Shown: positions 14,040 through 22,943, numbered from the stretch's first letter. The stretch is DNA of 23,320 nt from UMGS1002 sp964463325 (GCA_964463325.1 CAYXBY010000025.1:1-23320), one strand, 5' to 3'. Numbers and translations: made by a program. The notes: generated from the sequence alone by a model not told the origin.

Positions 14040-16454
14040 ATGAAAAAACATGTAATTGGTCGGAAATGGCGAATAATATTGAGCTCGATGGCTGTTTTGG
14101 GTATAATCGTGATGGTTATTACTATGGTGATCGTTATGGCGATGTGCATACACATCAAGCGTAGCTTTTCGTCTGAGCTGGATCTGACTCTTTTTGAGGC
14201 TTCGGCACGCGGTGGAACGACAAAACTGTATTATTATGATAATAATGGCGATGCAATAGAGCTGACCTCGGAACGCCTTGAGGGCGGCAGCTGCATTTAT
14301 GCCGATTATGACGCACTGCCACGGCAGCTGATAGATGCTTTTGTTGCAATTGAGGACAAACGCTTTTGGCGACATTCGGGGATCGATGTAAGACGAACAG
14401 CGCATGCCGCGCTTAATTATCTGACTCATGGCAGCATGCGCTTTGGTGGATCGACTATCACACAGCAGCTGATTAAAAATATTACTGGCGAGCGCGACAA
14501 TACCGTCGAGCGCAAGCTTCAGGAAATGATATGGGCACGATATCTCGAGGGCTGCATGACAAAACAGCAGATAATCGAGTTATATCTTAATATTATAAAT
14601 CTTTCGCGAGGCTGCATTGGGGTGCAGGCGGCGGCGAACACCTACTTTTCAAAAGATATTTCCGAGCTAACGCTCGCAGAATGCGCGACCATTGCGGCGA
14701 TAACAAACAATCCGTCCTATTATGACCCCATCAGCCACCCAGAAAACAACATTGAGCGACGCGACCTGATACTCGATCAAATGTTAGAGCAGGGATACAT
14801 TGATAGTGTCACTCACGCCGCAGCTATAGCCGAGCCACTGACACTCGATACCTCAATGAGGAATGAGGTTCAAAGCGTCAACAGCTGGTATACTGACATG
14901 GTGATCGAGGACGTGATAGACGATCTGTGCGAGCAGTATGACTACACGCCACAGAGCGCGTCGGTGCTGATTTATTCAGGGGCATTGCGCATATATACCG
15001 CTGTAGACATCGAGATGCAGGCTACGCTGGAGATCTATTTTGAAGCCGCCGATGGTCTGCCGCGCGGGACAGAGGATAACTCATTTCAGGCCGCCATGGT
15101 TATCATTGATCCTGCAAGCGGGGACATACTTGCTGTCGCTGGCGCAATCGGCGAAAAGGCTGGTGACCGCGTACAGAATTATGCAACACAGACGCTGCGT
15201 CCGTCAGGATCTGTCATAAAGCCACTGTCGGTATATGCACCTGCACTTGAACGTGGGTTGATCACTACCGGATCGGTATATGATGACGTACCGGTGCTTT
15301 TTAACAAGTCGCGCAGCGGTTATACCCCTTGGCCGCGCAACTCGCCTAATGTATATCGCGGTCTGACTAATGTTACTGCGGCGGTGCGCGATTCAGTGAA
15401 TACAGTGACAGTGAAGATACTTGAGGAGTTGGGGATCGACAGCTCATTTGATTTTTTGCGCGATAAGGTTGGTATGAAAAGTCTGATATCGTCGCAAACG
15501 CTGGCGGATGGCTCCGGCATTTCTGACCGTGGTGTGGCGGCGCTGGCACTGGGACAACAAAACTATGGTGTGACCGTGCGAGAGATGACCGCTGCCTATA
15601 CTGCATTGGCTAACGGTGGTATCTACAGCGAGCCGCGCTCATATTACCGCGTCACGGACTCGCGAGGCAATGTACTGCTCAGCCATGAGGACGGGCGGCA
15701 GCAGGAGGCGATTTCTGCAACCACGGCAGCGTTGACTACTGTTATGCTTCAAAATGTCGTTTCCTCGGGAACCGCCTCGGCCATACAACTCGATCGTCGC
15801 ATTGACGTCGCAGGCAAGACCGGAACTACACAGGATAACTGCGATAAATGGTTTATCGGTTATACGCCTTACCTTTTGGGCGGCGTCTGGTGCGGATATG
15901 AATACCCGAAAAGCATGGATGGCATGTCAGGCAACCCCTGCCTTGACATTTGGGATGACATAATGACTGCACTGCACGAAAAATATCTTGCTTCGAGCGG
16001 CGCTGAAACCGAGTTTCACACTCCGTCCGGCATAGTATCCTGTCGGGTGTGTGCTGACTCCGGTAAGCTGCTGACGGAGGCATGTCGGCACGATGCGCGA
16101 GGCAGCAGAGCAGTGACATGCTACTATGCCTCAGGAACTCAACCGAAATCATTTTGCGATACCCATATTATGGTTGATTATGATATGATCGGCGGTGGAG
16201 TAGCAACTGAGGACTGCCCCAGCGGCGGGCTGGCAAGAGTGGGTATGATACAGGTGAAGCGCAGCTTCCCAATGCCGTTGTACGTTACGGACGCGCAATA
16301 TGTATGGCGACAATTGCCGTCTGGCGTGCAGTCATCACGTGAGGGAAACGAGCCATTTTTTGCGCCTATGCTAGAAGATGGCACCTGGTGCGGTATCTCG
16401 CGAGGACGAGTTCAATACAACCGTGGCTGCATTCAGCATGGTTGGCTGGAATAG
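14040..16454 (+). CDS. Class A penicillin-binding protein (bifunctional transglycosylase/transpeptidase)
   Basis: Builds and cross-links peptidoglycan outside the membrane from lipid II. The 804-residue protein has a basic cytoplasmic tail and one membrane helix (about 11-37), then a GT51 domain with catalytic Glu105 in AIEDKRFWRHSGID and the GGSTITQQLIKN motif (137-148). The transpeptidase domain has SVIK (Ser391, Lys394), SVN (Ser452, Asn454) and KTGT (from Lys593). A Cys-rich tail with SCRVCADSGKLLTEAC and FCDTH, common in Firmicutes PBP1-type proteins, follows. All catalytic motifs are intact. The ATG follows GGAGG by eight bases. It is a single gene, divergent from the BofC-like gene, with 109 bp before the SDR gene, which has its own promoter. 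PBP1a, PbpF and PbpG-like roles cannot be told apart from sequence alone; the BofC-like neighbour hints at a possible sporulation link. Confidence 0.95.
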   Translation: MKKHVIGRKWRIILSSMAVLGIIVMVITMVIVMAMCIHIKRSFSSELDLTLFEASARGGTTKLYYYDNNGDAIELTSERLEGGSCIYADYDALPRQLIDAFVAIEDKRFWRHSGIDVRRTAHAALNYLTHGSMRFGGSTITQQLIKNITGERDNTVERKLQEMIWARYLEGCMTKQQIIELYLNIINLSRGCIGVQAAANTYFSKDISELTLAECATIAAITNNPSYYDPISHPENNIERRDLILDQMLEQGYIDSVTHAAAIAEPLTLDTSMRNEVQSVNSWYTDMVIEDVIDDLCEQYDYTPQSASVLIYSGALRIYTAVDIEMQATLEIYFEAADGLPRGTEDNSFQAAMVIIDPASGDILAVAGAIGEKAGDRVQNYATQTLRPSGSVIKPLSVYAPALERGLITTGSVYDDVPVLFNKSRSGYTPWPRNSPNVYRGLTNVTAAVRDSVNTVTVKILEELGIDSSFDFLRDKVGMKSLISSQTLADGSGISDRGVAALALGQQNYGVTVREMTAAYTALANGGIYSEPRSYYRVTDSRGNVLLSHEDGRQQEAISATTAALTTVMLQNVVSSGTASAIQLDRRIDVAGKTGTTQDNCDKWFIGYTPYLLGGVWCGYEYPKSMDGMSGNPCLDIWDDIMTALHEKYLASSGAETEFHTPSGIVSCRVCADSGKLLTEACRHDARGSRAVTCYYASGTQPKSFCDTHIMVDYDMIGGGVATEDCPSGGLARVGMIQVKRSFPMPLYVTDAQYVWRQLPSGVQSSREGNEPFFAPMLEDGTWCGISRGRVQYNRGCIQHGWLE

Positions 16455-16501
16455 TATTAAATCATAGTTCGAGGCATCGGTAATTATTTTGGGCTGTCAT
16501 A

Positions 16502-16530
16502 TAGACAAGCACTGCTTCTCGTGATATAAT
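16502..16530 (+). promoter_or_regulatory. Sigma-A promoter with extended -10 for the SDR gene
   Basis: TAGACA (16502-16507, five of six consensus bases), a 17-bp spacer and TATAAT (16525-16530), with TGA directly before the -10 giving an extended -10 element. The leader to the ATG at 16564 would be about 25 bases and carries AGGGGG. Confidence 0.82.
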
Positions 16531-16563
16531 ATAATCATAATTGAAGCAATTAGGGGGCGTAAT

Positions 16564-17355
16564 ATGAAGTATGTGCTTATTACGGGTGCCCGTGGTGGTA
16601 TGGGACAAGCTGCAGTCAGAGCCTTTATCCAGCGCGGATTTGGCGTTTTCGCGCTGGATCGTGTAAAATGTGATATGGCTGCGGGAGTTATTCCTATCGA
16701 GGCTGATATTACTGATGAGTCAGCTGTGCTGCGAGCTGTTGAGCAGGTGCACGAGACGACAGATGAGCTTTGCGGTATTATACACTATGCCGGAATATAT
16801 ATGTTAGACTCATTAGTCGAGATGGATACTGCCGATTTCGACAGAATTTTCATGGTTAATTTGCGAGGAGCTTTTATTGTCAACAAGGCATTTTTGCCGA
16901 TGCTGAGGCAGGGCAGCCGAATTATTATCACGACAAGCGAGCTGGCATCGCTTGATCCACTACCGTTTACCGGCATATATGCGGTCAGCAAGGGGGCTCT
17001 TGATAAATATGCGTATTCGTTACGAATGGAGCTTCAACTTTTGGGCATTTCAGTGTCTGTGCTGCGAGCCGGTGCTGTTCGTACAGACATGCTGACGACC
17101 TCAACAACTGCACTCGAGCGGTTTTGTGCTCGAACTTCGCTTTACACCTGCAATGCTAAGCGCTTTCGGCAAATAGTTGATCGTGTGGAGGCAAGGTGTA
17201 TCACACCGGATAAGCTGGCCGAAAAAAGCTACCGTATTTTTTCGGCAGGACGACCGCATTTTGCTTACAGTCTCAATCGGAATCCGCTTCTCGTGATGCT
17301 CGATTGCCTGCCGCAGCGACTCCGGTTTTGGATAATTGCGCGAGTGTTGAAATAG
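16564..17355 (+). CDS. Short-chain dehydrogenase/reductase
   Basis: A 263-residue classical SDR oxidoreductase. The Rossmann nucleotide motif TGARGGMG is at residues 7-14 and an Asp at position 32 after the second beta-strand suggests NAD(H) over NADP(H). The usual NAG motif is YAG (75-77), and Asn99 (MVNLRGAF), Ser125, Tyr139 and Lys143 (YAVSK) give the expected Asn-Ser-Tyr-Lys set. An extended C-terminus (about 190-263), rich in aromatic and basic residues, resembles the tail of retinol or hydroxysteroid dehydrogenase-like SDRs. Substrate is unknown; alcohols, sterols or lipids are possible. It is transcribed alone from its own promoter, with AGGGGG six bases before the ATG, and is followed by a strong hairpin. 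The neighbours give no clue to its pathway. Confidence 0.88.
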   Translation: MKYVLITGARGGMGQAAVRAFIQRGFGVFALDRVKCDMAAGVIPIEADITDESAVLRAVEQVHETTDELCGIIHYAGIYMLDSLVEMDTADFDRIFMVNLRGAFIVNKAFLPMLRQGSRIIITTSELASLDPLPFTGIYAVSKGALDKYAYSLRMELQLLGISVSVLRAGAVRTDMLTTSTTALERFCARTSLYTCNAKRFRQIVDRVEARCITPDKLAEKSYRIFSAGRPHFAYSLNRNPLLVMLDCLPQRLRFWIIARVLK

Positions 17356-17375
17356 ACATTTGAATAGAATAGTAC

Positions 17376-17409
17376 AGCCCCGGCATGGATAGATGTCCAT
17401 GCCGGGGCT
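17376..17409. terminator. Strong hairpin between convergent genes, probable bidirectional terminator
   Basis: AGCCCCGGCATGGA and TCCATGCCGGGGCT form a perfect 14-bp stem with a 6-base loop (TAGATG). It lies between the ends of the SDR gene (plus) and the NUDIX gene (minus). Neither side has a clean T-tract, so it is either a weak or factor-assisted bidirectional terminator, an RNA 3'-end protector, or a repeat element. Confidence 0.6.
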
Positions 17410-17440
17410 CAGCTATAAGGCGGCTATAAAAGAGTTATGA

Positions 17441-17908
17441 TCAATAATATACTACTCTGTAATCCATATCATTTTCACCGTTTTGATACGCGACTTCGGT
17501 GAAGCCGTCACCGGTGAATATCGGGAGCATTTCACGGACGCCATTTATAAGCTGGTCGGAGTCCGCAAGCTTATCGAGGGGGTACCAAAATATCTCGCCC
17601 TCGGTTGACGGCTTCAGTTCACCCGAATATTTGTCTGCGGTGTAGAGAAAAACTATGTAACGGCCGCCGTCGTGCTTGTGAAATTCCTTGATGCCGCAAA
17701 GCCGCGGCGCCTCAATGGTAAGGCCGGTCTCCTCACGCACCTCGCGTATTACAGACGGCGTGATGTATTCGCCCGGCTCCACATGCCCGCCCGGGAAATT
17801 CCAGCCGCACCAGTACGAATCGTTTACTTTGTTTTGAACGAGAACATTGCCGTGGCCGTCGCTCAGCATACACATGTTGGTCAGCTCGATCGATTCCTCT
17901 CTTGACAT
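17441..17908 (-). CDS. NUDIX hydrolase, MutT-like
   Basis: A 155-residue NUDIX enzyme that hydrolyses a nucleoside diphosphate linked to another moiety, perhaps an oxidised nucleotide such as 8-oxo-dGTP. The Nudix box is complete: GGHVEPGEYITPSVIREVREETGL fits G-x5-E-x7-R-E-x2-E-E-x-G-h, giving the Mg2+-binding Glu residues (roughly residues 39-61). WNFPGGH just before it is typical of MutT-like 8-oxo-dGTP diphosphatases. The start (MSREESIEL) is fixed by AGAGGTG upstream; the longer open frame reaching 18025 runs into rnfB and is not used. It begins 20 bp after rnfB and is probably the last gene of the rnf operon, perhaps by chance of position or linked to oxidative damage in an anaerobe (inferred). 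Substrate cannot be set from sequence. Confidence 0.88.
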   Translation of the reverse strand: MSREESIELTNMCMLSDGHGNVLVQNKVNDSYWCGWNFPGGHVEPGEYITPSVIREVREETGLTIEAPRLCGIKEFHKHDGGRYIVFLYTADKYSGELKPSTEGEIFWYPLDKLADSDQLINGVREMLPIFTGDGFTEVAYQNGENDMDYRVVYY

Positions 17909-17928
17909 GGGGGCACCTCTTTTGATTT

Positions 17929-18750
17929 TTAATCGCGCTTGATAGTCAGATGGCCACTCTGAGTGTCTGCCGACCAGATTATGTGGCGCGGACACTTGCT
18001 GACGCAGACGCCGCAATCGACGCACTTGCTATAGTCAATCTCGGCCAGTGAACCATTTACCGTAATGGCGCCCTCCGGGCAATTTTTCTCGCACAAATGA
18101 CAGCCAATGCAGCCGACCTGGCACTGTCGGCGCGTGACTGCGCCCTTTTCAGCCGAGCGGCAGCCGACCCAGTGTGCGCTGGAGTAGGGAACGAGCTTGA
18201 TCAGCCCCTTGGGACAGGCGGCGGTACAAACGCCGCAGCCGCGACACTTGTCGTAATCCACTGCCGCGACACCGTCGATGACCTTTATGGCGTCAAACGG
18301 GCAGGCGTCCACACAGGTGCCAAGGCCGATACAGCCATCAGGGCACAGTTTGTCACCGCCCCCCAGCTTGGCCGCAGCGATGCAGTCATGTGCACCGGCA
18401 TAAATATACTTTTTTGTCGTCAGCTCATGTGTGCCGGAGCACATGACCTGCGCACGCATGCGCACTGTCTTTTCAACCGGTATGCCCATGATCTCGCCGA
18501 TAGCCGCAGCGACCTCGTTGCCGCCGACTGTGCATGCGTTGGGCTTAGCGGTGCCGTTTACAATGGCCTCTGCCAGCGCGGCGCAGCCGGAATATCCGCA
18601 GCCGCCGCAGTTAGCACCGGGCAGCTTTTCGGTTATGGCCGGTATGCGTTCGTCGGTCTTAACGGCAAATACACGCGAGGCTATCGCCAGGACTATGCCG
18701 AAAACAAGGCCGAGACCGGCCAATATTGCTACAGGAATAAGTATCTGCAT
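17929..18750 (-). CDS. rnfB: Rnf complex subunit RnfB (ferredoxin-like electron input)
   Basis: Cytoplasmic-facing iron-sulfur subunit of the Rnf ferredoxin:NAD+ oxidoreductase, thought to take electrons from reduced ferredoxin. The 273-residue protein has an N-terminal membrane anchor (about 1-30), a CxxCx4C...C cluster (Cys48, 51, 56, 73), and then four 4Fe-4S motifs: Cys136/140/146/150, Cys169/172/175/179, Cys214/217/220/224 and Cys243/246/249/253. Having extra C-terminal ferredoxin motifs is common in clostridial RnfB. The ATG follows GAGGAGG closely. It sits 13 bp after rnfA and 20 bp before the NUDIX gene, in the order rnfCDGEAB. All cluster cysteines appear intact. Confidence 0.97.
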   Translation of the reverse strand: MQILIPVAILAGLGLVFGIVLAIASRVFAVKTDERIPAITEKLPGANCGGCGYSGCAALAEAIVNGTAKPNACTVGGNEVAAAIGEIMGIPVEKTVRMRAQVMCSGTHELTTKKYIYAGAHDCIAAAKLGGGDKLCPDGCIGLGTCVDACPFDAIKVIDGVAAVDYDKCRGCGVCTAACPKGLIKLVPYSSAHWVGCRSAEKGAVTRRQCQVGCIGCHLCEKNCPEGAITVNGSLAEIDYSKCVDCGVCVSKCPRHIIWSADTQSGHLTIKRD

Positions 18751-18763
18751 CTCTCACACCTCC

Positions 18764-19351
18764 TCAACCGAAGCTGACACCGGAGAAGCCGGCGAAGGCC
18801 ATAGCCAACAGTCCTGCAGCTATTAGCGTGAGTGGGAAGCCACGAAAGGAGCGCGGAGCTGCATCGTAGTCGATGCGCGCGCGCAGACCGGCAAAAACAA
18901 CTATTGCAAGCGTAAAGCCAAGTGCCGCGGCAAATCCGTAGCAGACGGATTCAATGAAGTTATAGCCCTTTTGAATGTTGACCAGTGCCGAGCCGAGAAC
19001 GGCGCAGTTGGTGGTGATGAGTGGGAGAAAAATGCCCATGGCGCTGTACAGTGCCGGTACGAATTTGCGTAAAAACATCTCGATGAACTGCACCAGCGCA
19101 GCGATCACGAGTATGAAGGCGACCGTCTTGAGGTATTCAAGTCCAAATGGAACCAGCAGCAGGTAATAGACCACCCAGGTAGCCGCGCTCGAGAGCGTGA
19201 TGACGAAGGTGACCGCCATACCCATGCCGAGTGCGGTATCAGGCTTTTCGGAAACACCAAGAAAGGGGCAGCAGCCGTAGAATTTTGAAAAGATGAAGTT
19301 TTCAACCAATATAGCGCTGAACATCATTAAAAGAATTTGTCCGAAGCTCAT
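18764..19351 (-). CDS. rnfA: Rnf complex subunit RnfA
   Basis: Integral membrane subunit of the Rnf complex, 195 residues with about six hydrophobic segments. It pairs with its paralogue RnfE and is part of the membrane electron and ion path. Characteristic parts are ENFIFSKFYGCCPFLGVSE near the N-terminus, carrying the conserved Cys pair (26-27) that in structural work on Rnf/Nqr helps hold a membrane [2Fe-2S] cluster with RnfE, and LITTNCAVLGSALVN in the middle. The ATG overlaps the rnfE stop by 4 bp, and GGAGG lies seven bases upstream. Length and composition are normal for the family. Confidence 0.97.
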   Translation of the reverse strand: MSFGQILLMMFSAILVENFIFSKFYGCCPFLGVSEKPDTALGMGMAVTFVITLSSAATWVVYYLLLVPFGLEYLKTVAFILVIAALVQFIEMFLRKFVPALYSAMGIFLPLITTNCAVLGSALVNIQKGYNFIESVCYGFAAALGFTLAIVVFAGLRARIDYDAAPRSFRGFPLTLIAAGLLAMAFAGFSGVSFG

Positions 19352-20025
19352 ATGCTGTCCTCCTTTTGGGTGTTATCGGTTGCGGGCGCAATTTCAGCAG
19401 CCGCCGCAGCGGCATTTTGCTTGTCTTGGGCTCGATTCGACAGCTTTTGCACCAGCGCGACTATAAATCCGAGCGTCAGGAAGGCTCCGGACGGCAGAAT
19501 AAATATGATAGCCGGCGCAAAGCTCTCGCCAAACAGGCTGAAGCCGAGGAAGGTGCCGTTGCCGAGGATCTCACGGACAGTGGCAATGATGGTCAGCGCA
19601 AATGTGAAGCCCAGACCCATTGAAAGACCGTCGATAGCGCTTGGCAGCACCGGATTTTTGGACGCAAAGGCCTCTGCGCGTGCCAAAATGATGCAGTTAA
19701 CGACTATCAGCGGTATAAACAGTCCGAGCGCGCCGTAAAGCTCGTAGAAGAAGGCCTTTATCAGCAACTCAACTGCCGTTACAAAGCCCGAGATTATTAC
19801 TATGTAAGCTGCAATGCGCACCTGCTTCGGAATAAATTTCCTGAGCAGTGATATCAGTATATTGGAGCAGATCAGGACCGCAGTGGCGGCCAGCCCCATA
19901 CCGACTGCGTTTTTGACCGATGTTGTCGTCGCCAGGGTGGGGCACATGCCGAGCAGCTGTATGAGGACGGGGTTGTTATCGATAATACCGCCACGGAGCT
20001 GCTTAAGAAAGCTTTTGAATCTCAT
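19348..20025 (-). CDS. rnfE: Rnf complex subunit RnfE
   Basis: Second RnfA/RnfE-type membrane subunit, 225 residues with about six membrane segments. Conserved features include GIIDNNPVLIQLLGMCPTLA, with the single Cys expected to contribute to the shared membrane iron-sulfur site, and LFIPLIVVNCIILARAEAFA. Two in-frame ATGs exist. The one at 20031 overlaps the rnfG stop (ATGA) but lies only three bases after GGAGG. The one at 20025 (MRFKSFLKQL) has a nine-base spacing and was chosen. The C-terminal tail (about 195-225) is Ala- and Asn-rich and probably disordered. The next gene, rnfA, overlaps by 4 bp, keeping the usual E-A order. Confidence 0.96.
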   Translation of the reverse strand: MRFKSFLKQLRGGIIDNNPVLIQLLGMCPTLATTTSVKNAVGMGLAATAVLICSNILISLLRKFIPKQVRIAAYIVIISGFVTAVELLIKAFFYELYGALGLFIPLIVVNCIILARAEAFASKNPVLPSAIDGLSMGLGFTFALTIIATVREILGNGTFLGFSLFGESFAPAIIFILPSGAFLTLGFIVALVQKLSNRAQDKQNAAAAAAEIAPATDNTQKEDSI

Positions 20026-20027
20026 CT

Positions 20028-20594
20028 TCATTCACCTCCGTTTTGAGAATAGGTAGGGGGTATGAGCCCGGCCTCCTCCAGCAGAGCTTTTGCGCTCTGT
20101 ATGCCGCTTTTGACGGCATTTGAGCTTATCGTTGCTCCGGCAATGGTATCAACGTCATAGACCGATACAATGTTATTAAAGCCTGAGAGGTATTTTTCTT
20201 CGGTAGCACGGCTGCCGAGTCCCGGCGTTTCGGAGTGTGAAACTACGCGGACGCCGACTATAACGCCTTCGGCATCATACGACACCAGCATTGATATGTC
20301 GCCGCCAAAGCCGGCCGAGCTCAGATTGACGCAATAGAACTGCTCGTCACCGCGCGTTATGCTGTAGATAACAGTTCCGCTGTCGGCGGTGACATCTTCA
20401 AGTGTGGTATAGTTGACGCCTTCGCCAAACATGCCCTCGATGGAGCTGCGTATCTCACCCTCAAGGTTTTCAGCAATCTTGTCGACTGTCAGCGCGTTGA
20501 CGAGCGCCACGACACCTGCCGTCACGGCGCAGATAAGGAATAAGGAAAGCGCCATGCGCAGTCCGTCATGCAAAGCAGATTTATTTTTTGACAT
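20028..20594 (-). CDS. rnfG: Rnf complex subunit RnfG (flavoprotein)
   Basis: Membrane-anchored periplasmic-side flavoprotein of the Rnf complex, 188 residues. After a short basic start (MSKNKSALHDGLR) comes one membrane segment (about 14-36) and an FMN-binding domain. The covalent flavin site is visible as DTIAGAT, with Thr155 as the residue expected to take FMN through phosphoester linkage by an ApbE-type flavin transferase, which is not encoded here. SETPGLGSRATEEKY is a conserved family segment. The open frame continues upstream to 20648, but the ATG at 20594 has GGAGG eight bases upstream and was chosen. It overlaps the end of rnfD by 14 bp. Confidence 0.95.
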   Translation of the reverse strand: MSKNKSALHDGLRMALSLFLICAVTAGVVALVNALTVDKIAENLEGEIRSSIEGMFGEGVNYTTLEDVTADSGTVIYSITRGDEQFYCVNLSSAGFGGDISMLVSYDAEGVIVGVRVVSHSETPGLGSRATEEKYLSGFNNIVSVYDVDTIAGATISSNAVKSGIQSAKALLEEAGLIPPTYSQNGGE

Positions 20595-21585
20595 GCTTAG
20601 CACCTCCGAACACACGCGGCCTCGAGATGCGCTCGATGTACCACACAAGAGAATTCATTATCAGTATCGAGAACGACACGCCCTCGGGATAACCGCCAAA
20701 ATAGCGTATGAAGACGACGATGATGCCACAGCCCGCACCGTATATCAGTCGCCCTACAGTGGTGACCGGCGAGGTGACATAGTCTGTTGCCATAAATATG
20801 GCACCGAGAATAAGGCCGCCGGCCAATATTTCATAGAGCATAAAATCGAGTCGCGCGGACTCAAAGCCCGAGGCGGGCAGGATAAAGGTGATAGCTGCCA
20901 CCGTCCCGATAAATGCAACGGGTATATGCCAGGTGATGACCTTTCGGATCATCAGATACACCCCGCCGAGCAGTAGCAGCAGTGCCGAGACCTCTCCGAT
21001 CGTACCGCCGCAGCGTCCGAGCAGCATGTCTGTGATGGAGGCGCCGGGCAGGGAACCGTGCTTGAGTGCCGCCAGCGGCGTCGCAGATGCAACTGCGTCG
21101 GCAGTAGAGAATACCAGTCTATCGCCGGGGGCAGTAAAGAATGTCATCTGTGACGGCCATGCAAGGCAGAGAAAGACTCTGGCAGCAAGCGCCGGATTGA
21201 ATACATTCTTGCCGAGTCCACCAAATATCTGCTTTACCACAATTATGGCAAAAGCCGAACCGATAACTGCCATCCAAAGCGGCGCGGTCACGGGTAGGTT
21301 CAGCCCCAGCAGCAGTCCGGTCACGAGCGCGGACAGGTCGCTGATGGTTATGGGCTTTTTGAGCAGCCACTGACACAGTGCCTCAAAGGCAACAGCCGAG
21401 GCCGAGCATACAAGACAAACCAAAAGCGCTCGGAAGCCGAATATGTAGGTACCCCACGCCAGCGTCGGCAGCAACGCAATCACCACGCGCAGCATTATGC
21501 GCGTTACACTGTCGGTGGTATGAGTGTGTGGGGCGGGGGAGACTGTCAGCATAGCTGCGTCTGTCATTTCCAAATTATTATTCAT
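20581..21585 (-). CDS. rnfD: Rnf complex subunit RnfD (membrane flavoprotein)
   Basis: Integral membrane subunit with covalently bound FMN, 334 residues and about nine or ten hydrophobic segments, in the NqrB/RnfD family. GGLGKNVFNPALAARVFL (about 122-139) is a family signature. The flavinylation motif is DAVASATP, with Thr169 the likely FMN attachment residue. ATDYVTSPVT and FGGYPEGVSFSILIMN are further conserved parts towards the C-terminus. The start used, MNNNLEMTD at 21585, has GGGAGG five bases upstream; the longer frame to 21621 would overlap rnfC. It starts 13 bp after rnfC and overlaps rnfG. Confidence 0.96.
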   Translation of the reverse strand: MNNNLEMTDAAMLTVSPAPHTHTTDSVTRIMLRVVIALLPTLAWGTYIFGFRALLVCLVCSASAVAFEALCQWLLKKPITISDLSALVTGLLLGLNLPVTAPLWMAVIGSAFAIIVVKQIFGGLGKNVFNPALAARVFLCLAWPSQMTFFTAPGDRLVFSTADAVASATPLAALKHGSLPGASITDMLLGRCGGTIGEVSALLLLLGGVYLMIRKVITWHIPVAFIGTVAAITFILPASGFESARLDFMLYEILAGGLILGAIFMATDYVTSPVTTVGRLIYGAGCGIIVVFIRYFGGYPEGVSFSILIMNSLVWYIERISRPRVFGGAKHVKK

Positions 21586-21598
21586 GTTGCCTCCCATC

Positions 21599-22909
21599 TC
21601 AGCGCCGTGCGCGAAGCGCACCCTTGGCTACCCGAATATATTGGACTATCTCCATGTGCCCGGGACAGTTGTATGTGCAGGTTCCGCACTCCATACAATC
21701 GGAAATGCTGTATTTTTCACATTCAGAATATTTTTTGGCCTGAGCCAGCTTGACCAAATAGTTTGGCATCAGGTGCATCGGGCAGTTTTTGACGCAGCGC
21801 CCGCAGCGGATGCAGACGGGCGGCAGTGTGCTCGCATGCTCATCCTCGCCTGACAAAAACAGCAGCGCGGATGTTCCTTTGGTAATGACGCCGTCTAGAT
21901 TCCATTGCGCCACGCCCATCATGGGGCCACCGTTTACAACCTTGCGCGGTTGACGTGTCAGCCCGCCGCAGAAGGCAATAACATCACGGACTGGCGTGCC
22001 GATCGGCACGCTTATATTCTGCGGTTCAGCGATACAGTCGCCGTCGATAGTGACCGTTCGCTCAGTAAGCGCTACGCCTTCAGCGCAGGCGCGGTAGACC
22101 GCTGCGCAGGAGCTGACATTGAAAACGGCAAAGCCTATGTCAGCCAAGCGCATACCATGCGTAGGCTCCACTCCTGTTGTCGAGTAAACCAGCATGCTCT
22201 TGTCACCCTGAGGATATTTAGTCTTGAGCAAACGCACCTCAATGCGATCGTCGGGAAGCAGCTTGGAGCGCAGCAGCGCGGCAGCGTCCTTCTTGTTGTC
22301 CTCGATAGCCAGTATGGCACACTCAACTTTCATGGCCTGTATCAGCAGTCGCACGCCGCCGATGACCTCGTCGGGCTGCTCAAGCATAGTGCGGTGGTCA
22401 GCGGTTATGTATGGCTCACATTCCGCGCAGTTGACCAACAGTGTTTTGGCTTTGCCAGTAGAGCTTTTGATTTTGGCATAGGTCGGGAATACTGCTCCGC
22501 CCAGTCCTACGACGCCAGCACGGCGCACTAGTTCCACAATCTCGTCACCGGACAACTCGGACAACGGCTTGGGCTGCGTCATACTGGGATTGGGAGTATT
22601 CAGATAATCATTTTCAATAACTACTGCTTCCACAGGTGCTGCGCGGCCGGCGTCGCTGATAAGCTCGATGGACTTAACTGTTCCTGATACACTTGCGTGC
22701 ACGGGGCACCATATTGCGGCCTCGGATGTCGATATTGGTTGGCCGACATTGACGTGGTCGCCGGGAGCCACTGTAGCCTTCATAGGCGCGCCACTATGCT
22801 GAGCGAGTGATATTTTCACCAGTGCAGGAGCGGTTATTCTTCGGACGGCGCATGTGCTGGTATTCTTGTGTTCATTGATATGCAGACCGCCCTTGAAGCT
22901 TGGATTCAA
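21599..22909 (-). CDS. rnfC: Rnf complex subunit RnfC (NAD+-reducing subunit)
   Basis: Peripheral cytoplasmic subunit of the Rnf complex, 436 residues, thought to bind NAD+ and FMN and pass electrons to NAD+. The Complex I 51-kDa-like region shows a biotinyl-like N-terminal part (about 40-80), the Gly-rich nucleotide segment GLGGAVFPTYAK (135-146), NCAECEPYI (160-168) and GGPMMG (327-332). Two C-terminal 4Fe-4S motifs lie at Cys366/369/372/376 and Cys405/408/411/415. The start codon is TTG at 22909-22907, supported by AGGAGG eight bases upstream. It is the first gene of the rnf operon, with a sigma-A promoter about 35 bp ahead. Gene order C-D-G-E-A-B is the standard one. Confidence 0.97.
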   Translation of the reverse strand: MNPSFKGGLHINEHKNTSTCAVRRITAPALVKISLAQHSGAPMKATVAPGDHVNVGQPISTSEAAIWCPVHASVSGTVKSIELISDAGRAAPVEAVVIENDYLNTPNPSMTQPKPLSELSGDEIVELVRRAGVVGLGGAVFPTYAKIKSSTGKAKTLLVNCAECEPYITADHRTMLEQPDEVIGGVRLLIQAMKVECAILAIEDNKKDAAALLRSKLLPDDRIEVRLLKTKYPQGDKSMLVYSTTGVEPTHGMRLADIGFAVFNVSSCAAVYRACAEGVALTERTVTIDGDCIAEPQNISVPIGTPVRDVIAFCGGLTRQPRKVVNGGPMMGVAQWNLDGVITKGTSALLFLSGEDEHASTLPPVCIRCGRCVKNCPMHLMPNYLVKLAQAKKYSECEKYSISDCMECGTCTYNCPGHMEIVQYIRVAKGALRARR

Positions 22910-22943
22910 CTTTATCCCCTCCTAAATAATAAAATATACTTAT

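Noticed and set aside
13806..14429. A 207-codon minus-strand frame spanning the BofC-like/PBP gap
   Set aside because: It overlaps the BofC-like gene in another frame and the PBP start antisense, and is rich in His/Asn/Ile without domain character.
17909..18025. Longer N-terminus for the NUDIX protein
   Set aside because: It would overlap rnfB in another frame and gives an Arg-rich non-family extension; the SD at 17913-17919 fits the start at 17908.
20595..20648. Longer N-terminus for RnfG (and similarly for RnfD up to 21621)
   Set aside because: Both extensions lie inside the upstream gene, lack an SD and are not family-like; GGAGG-type sites fit the later ATGs.
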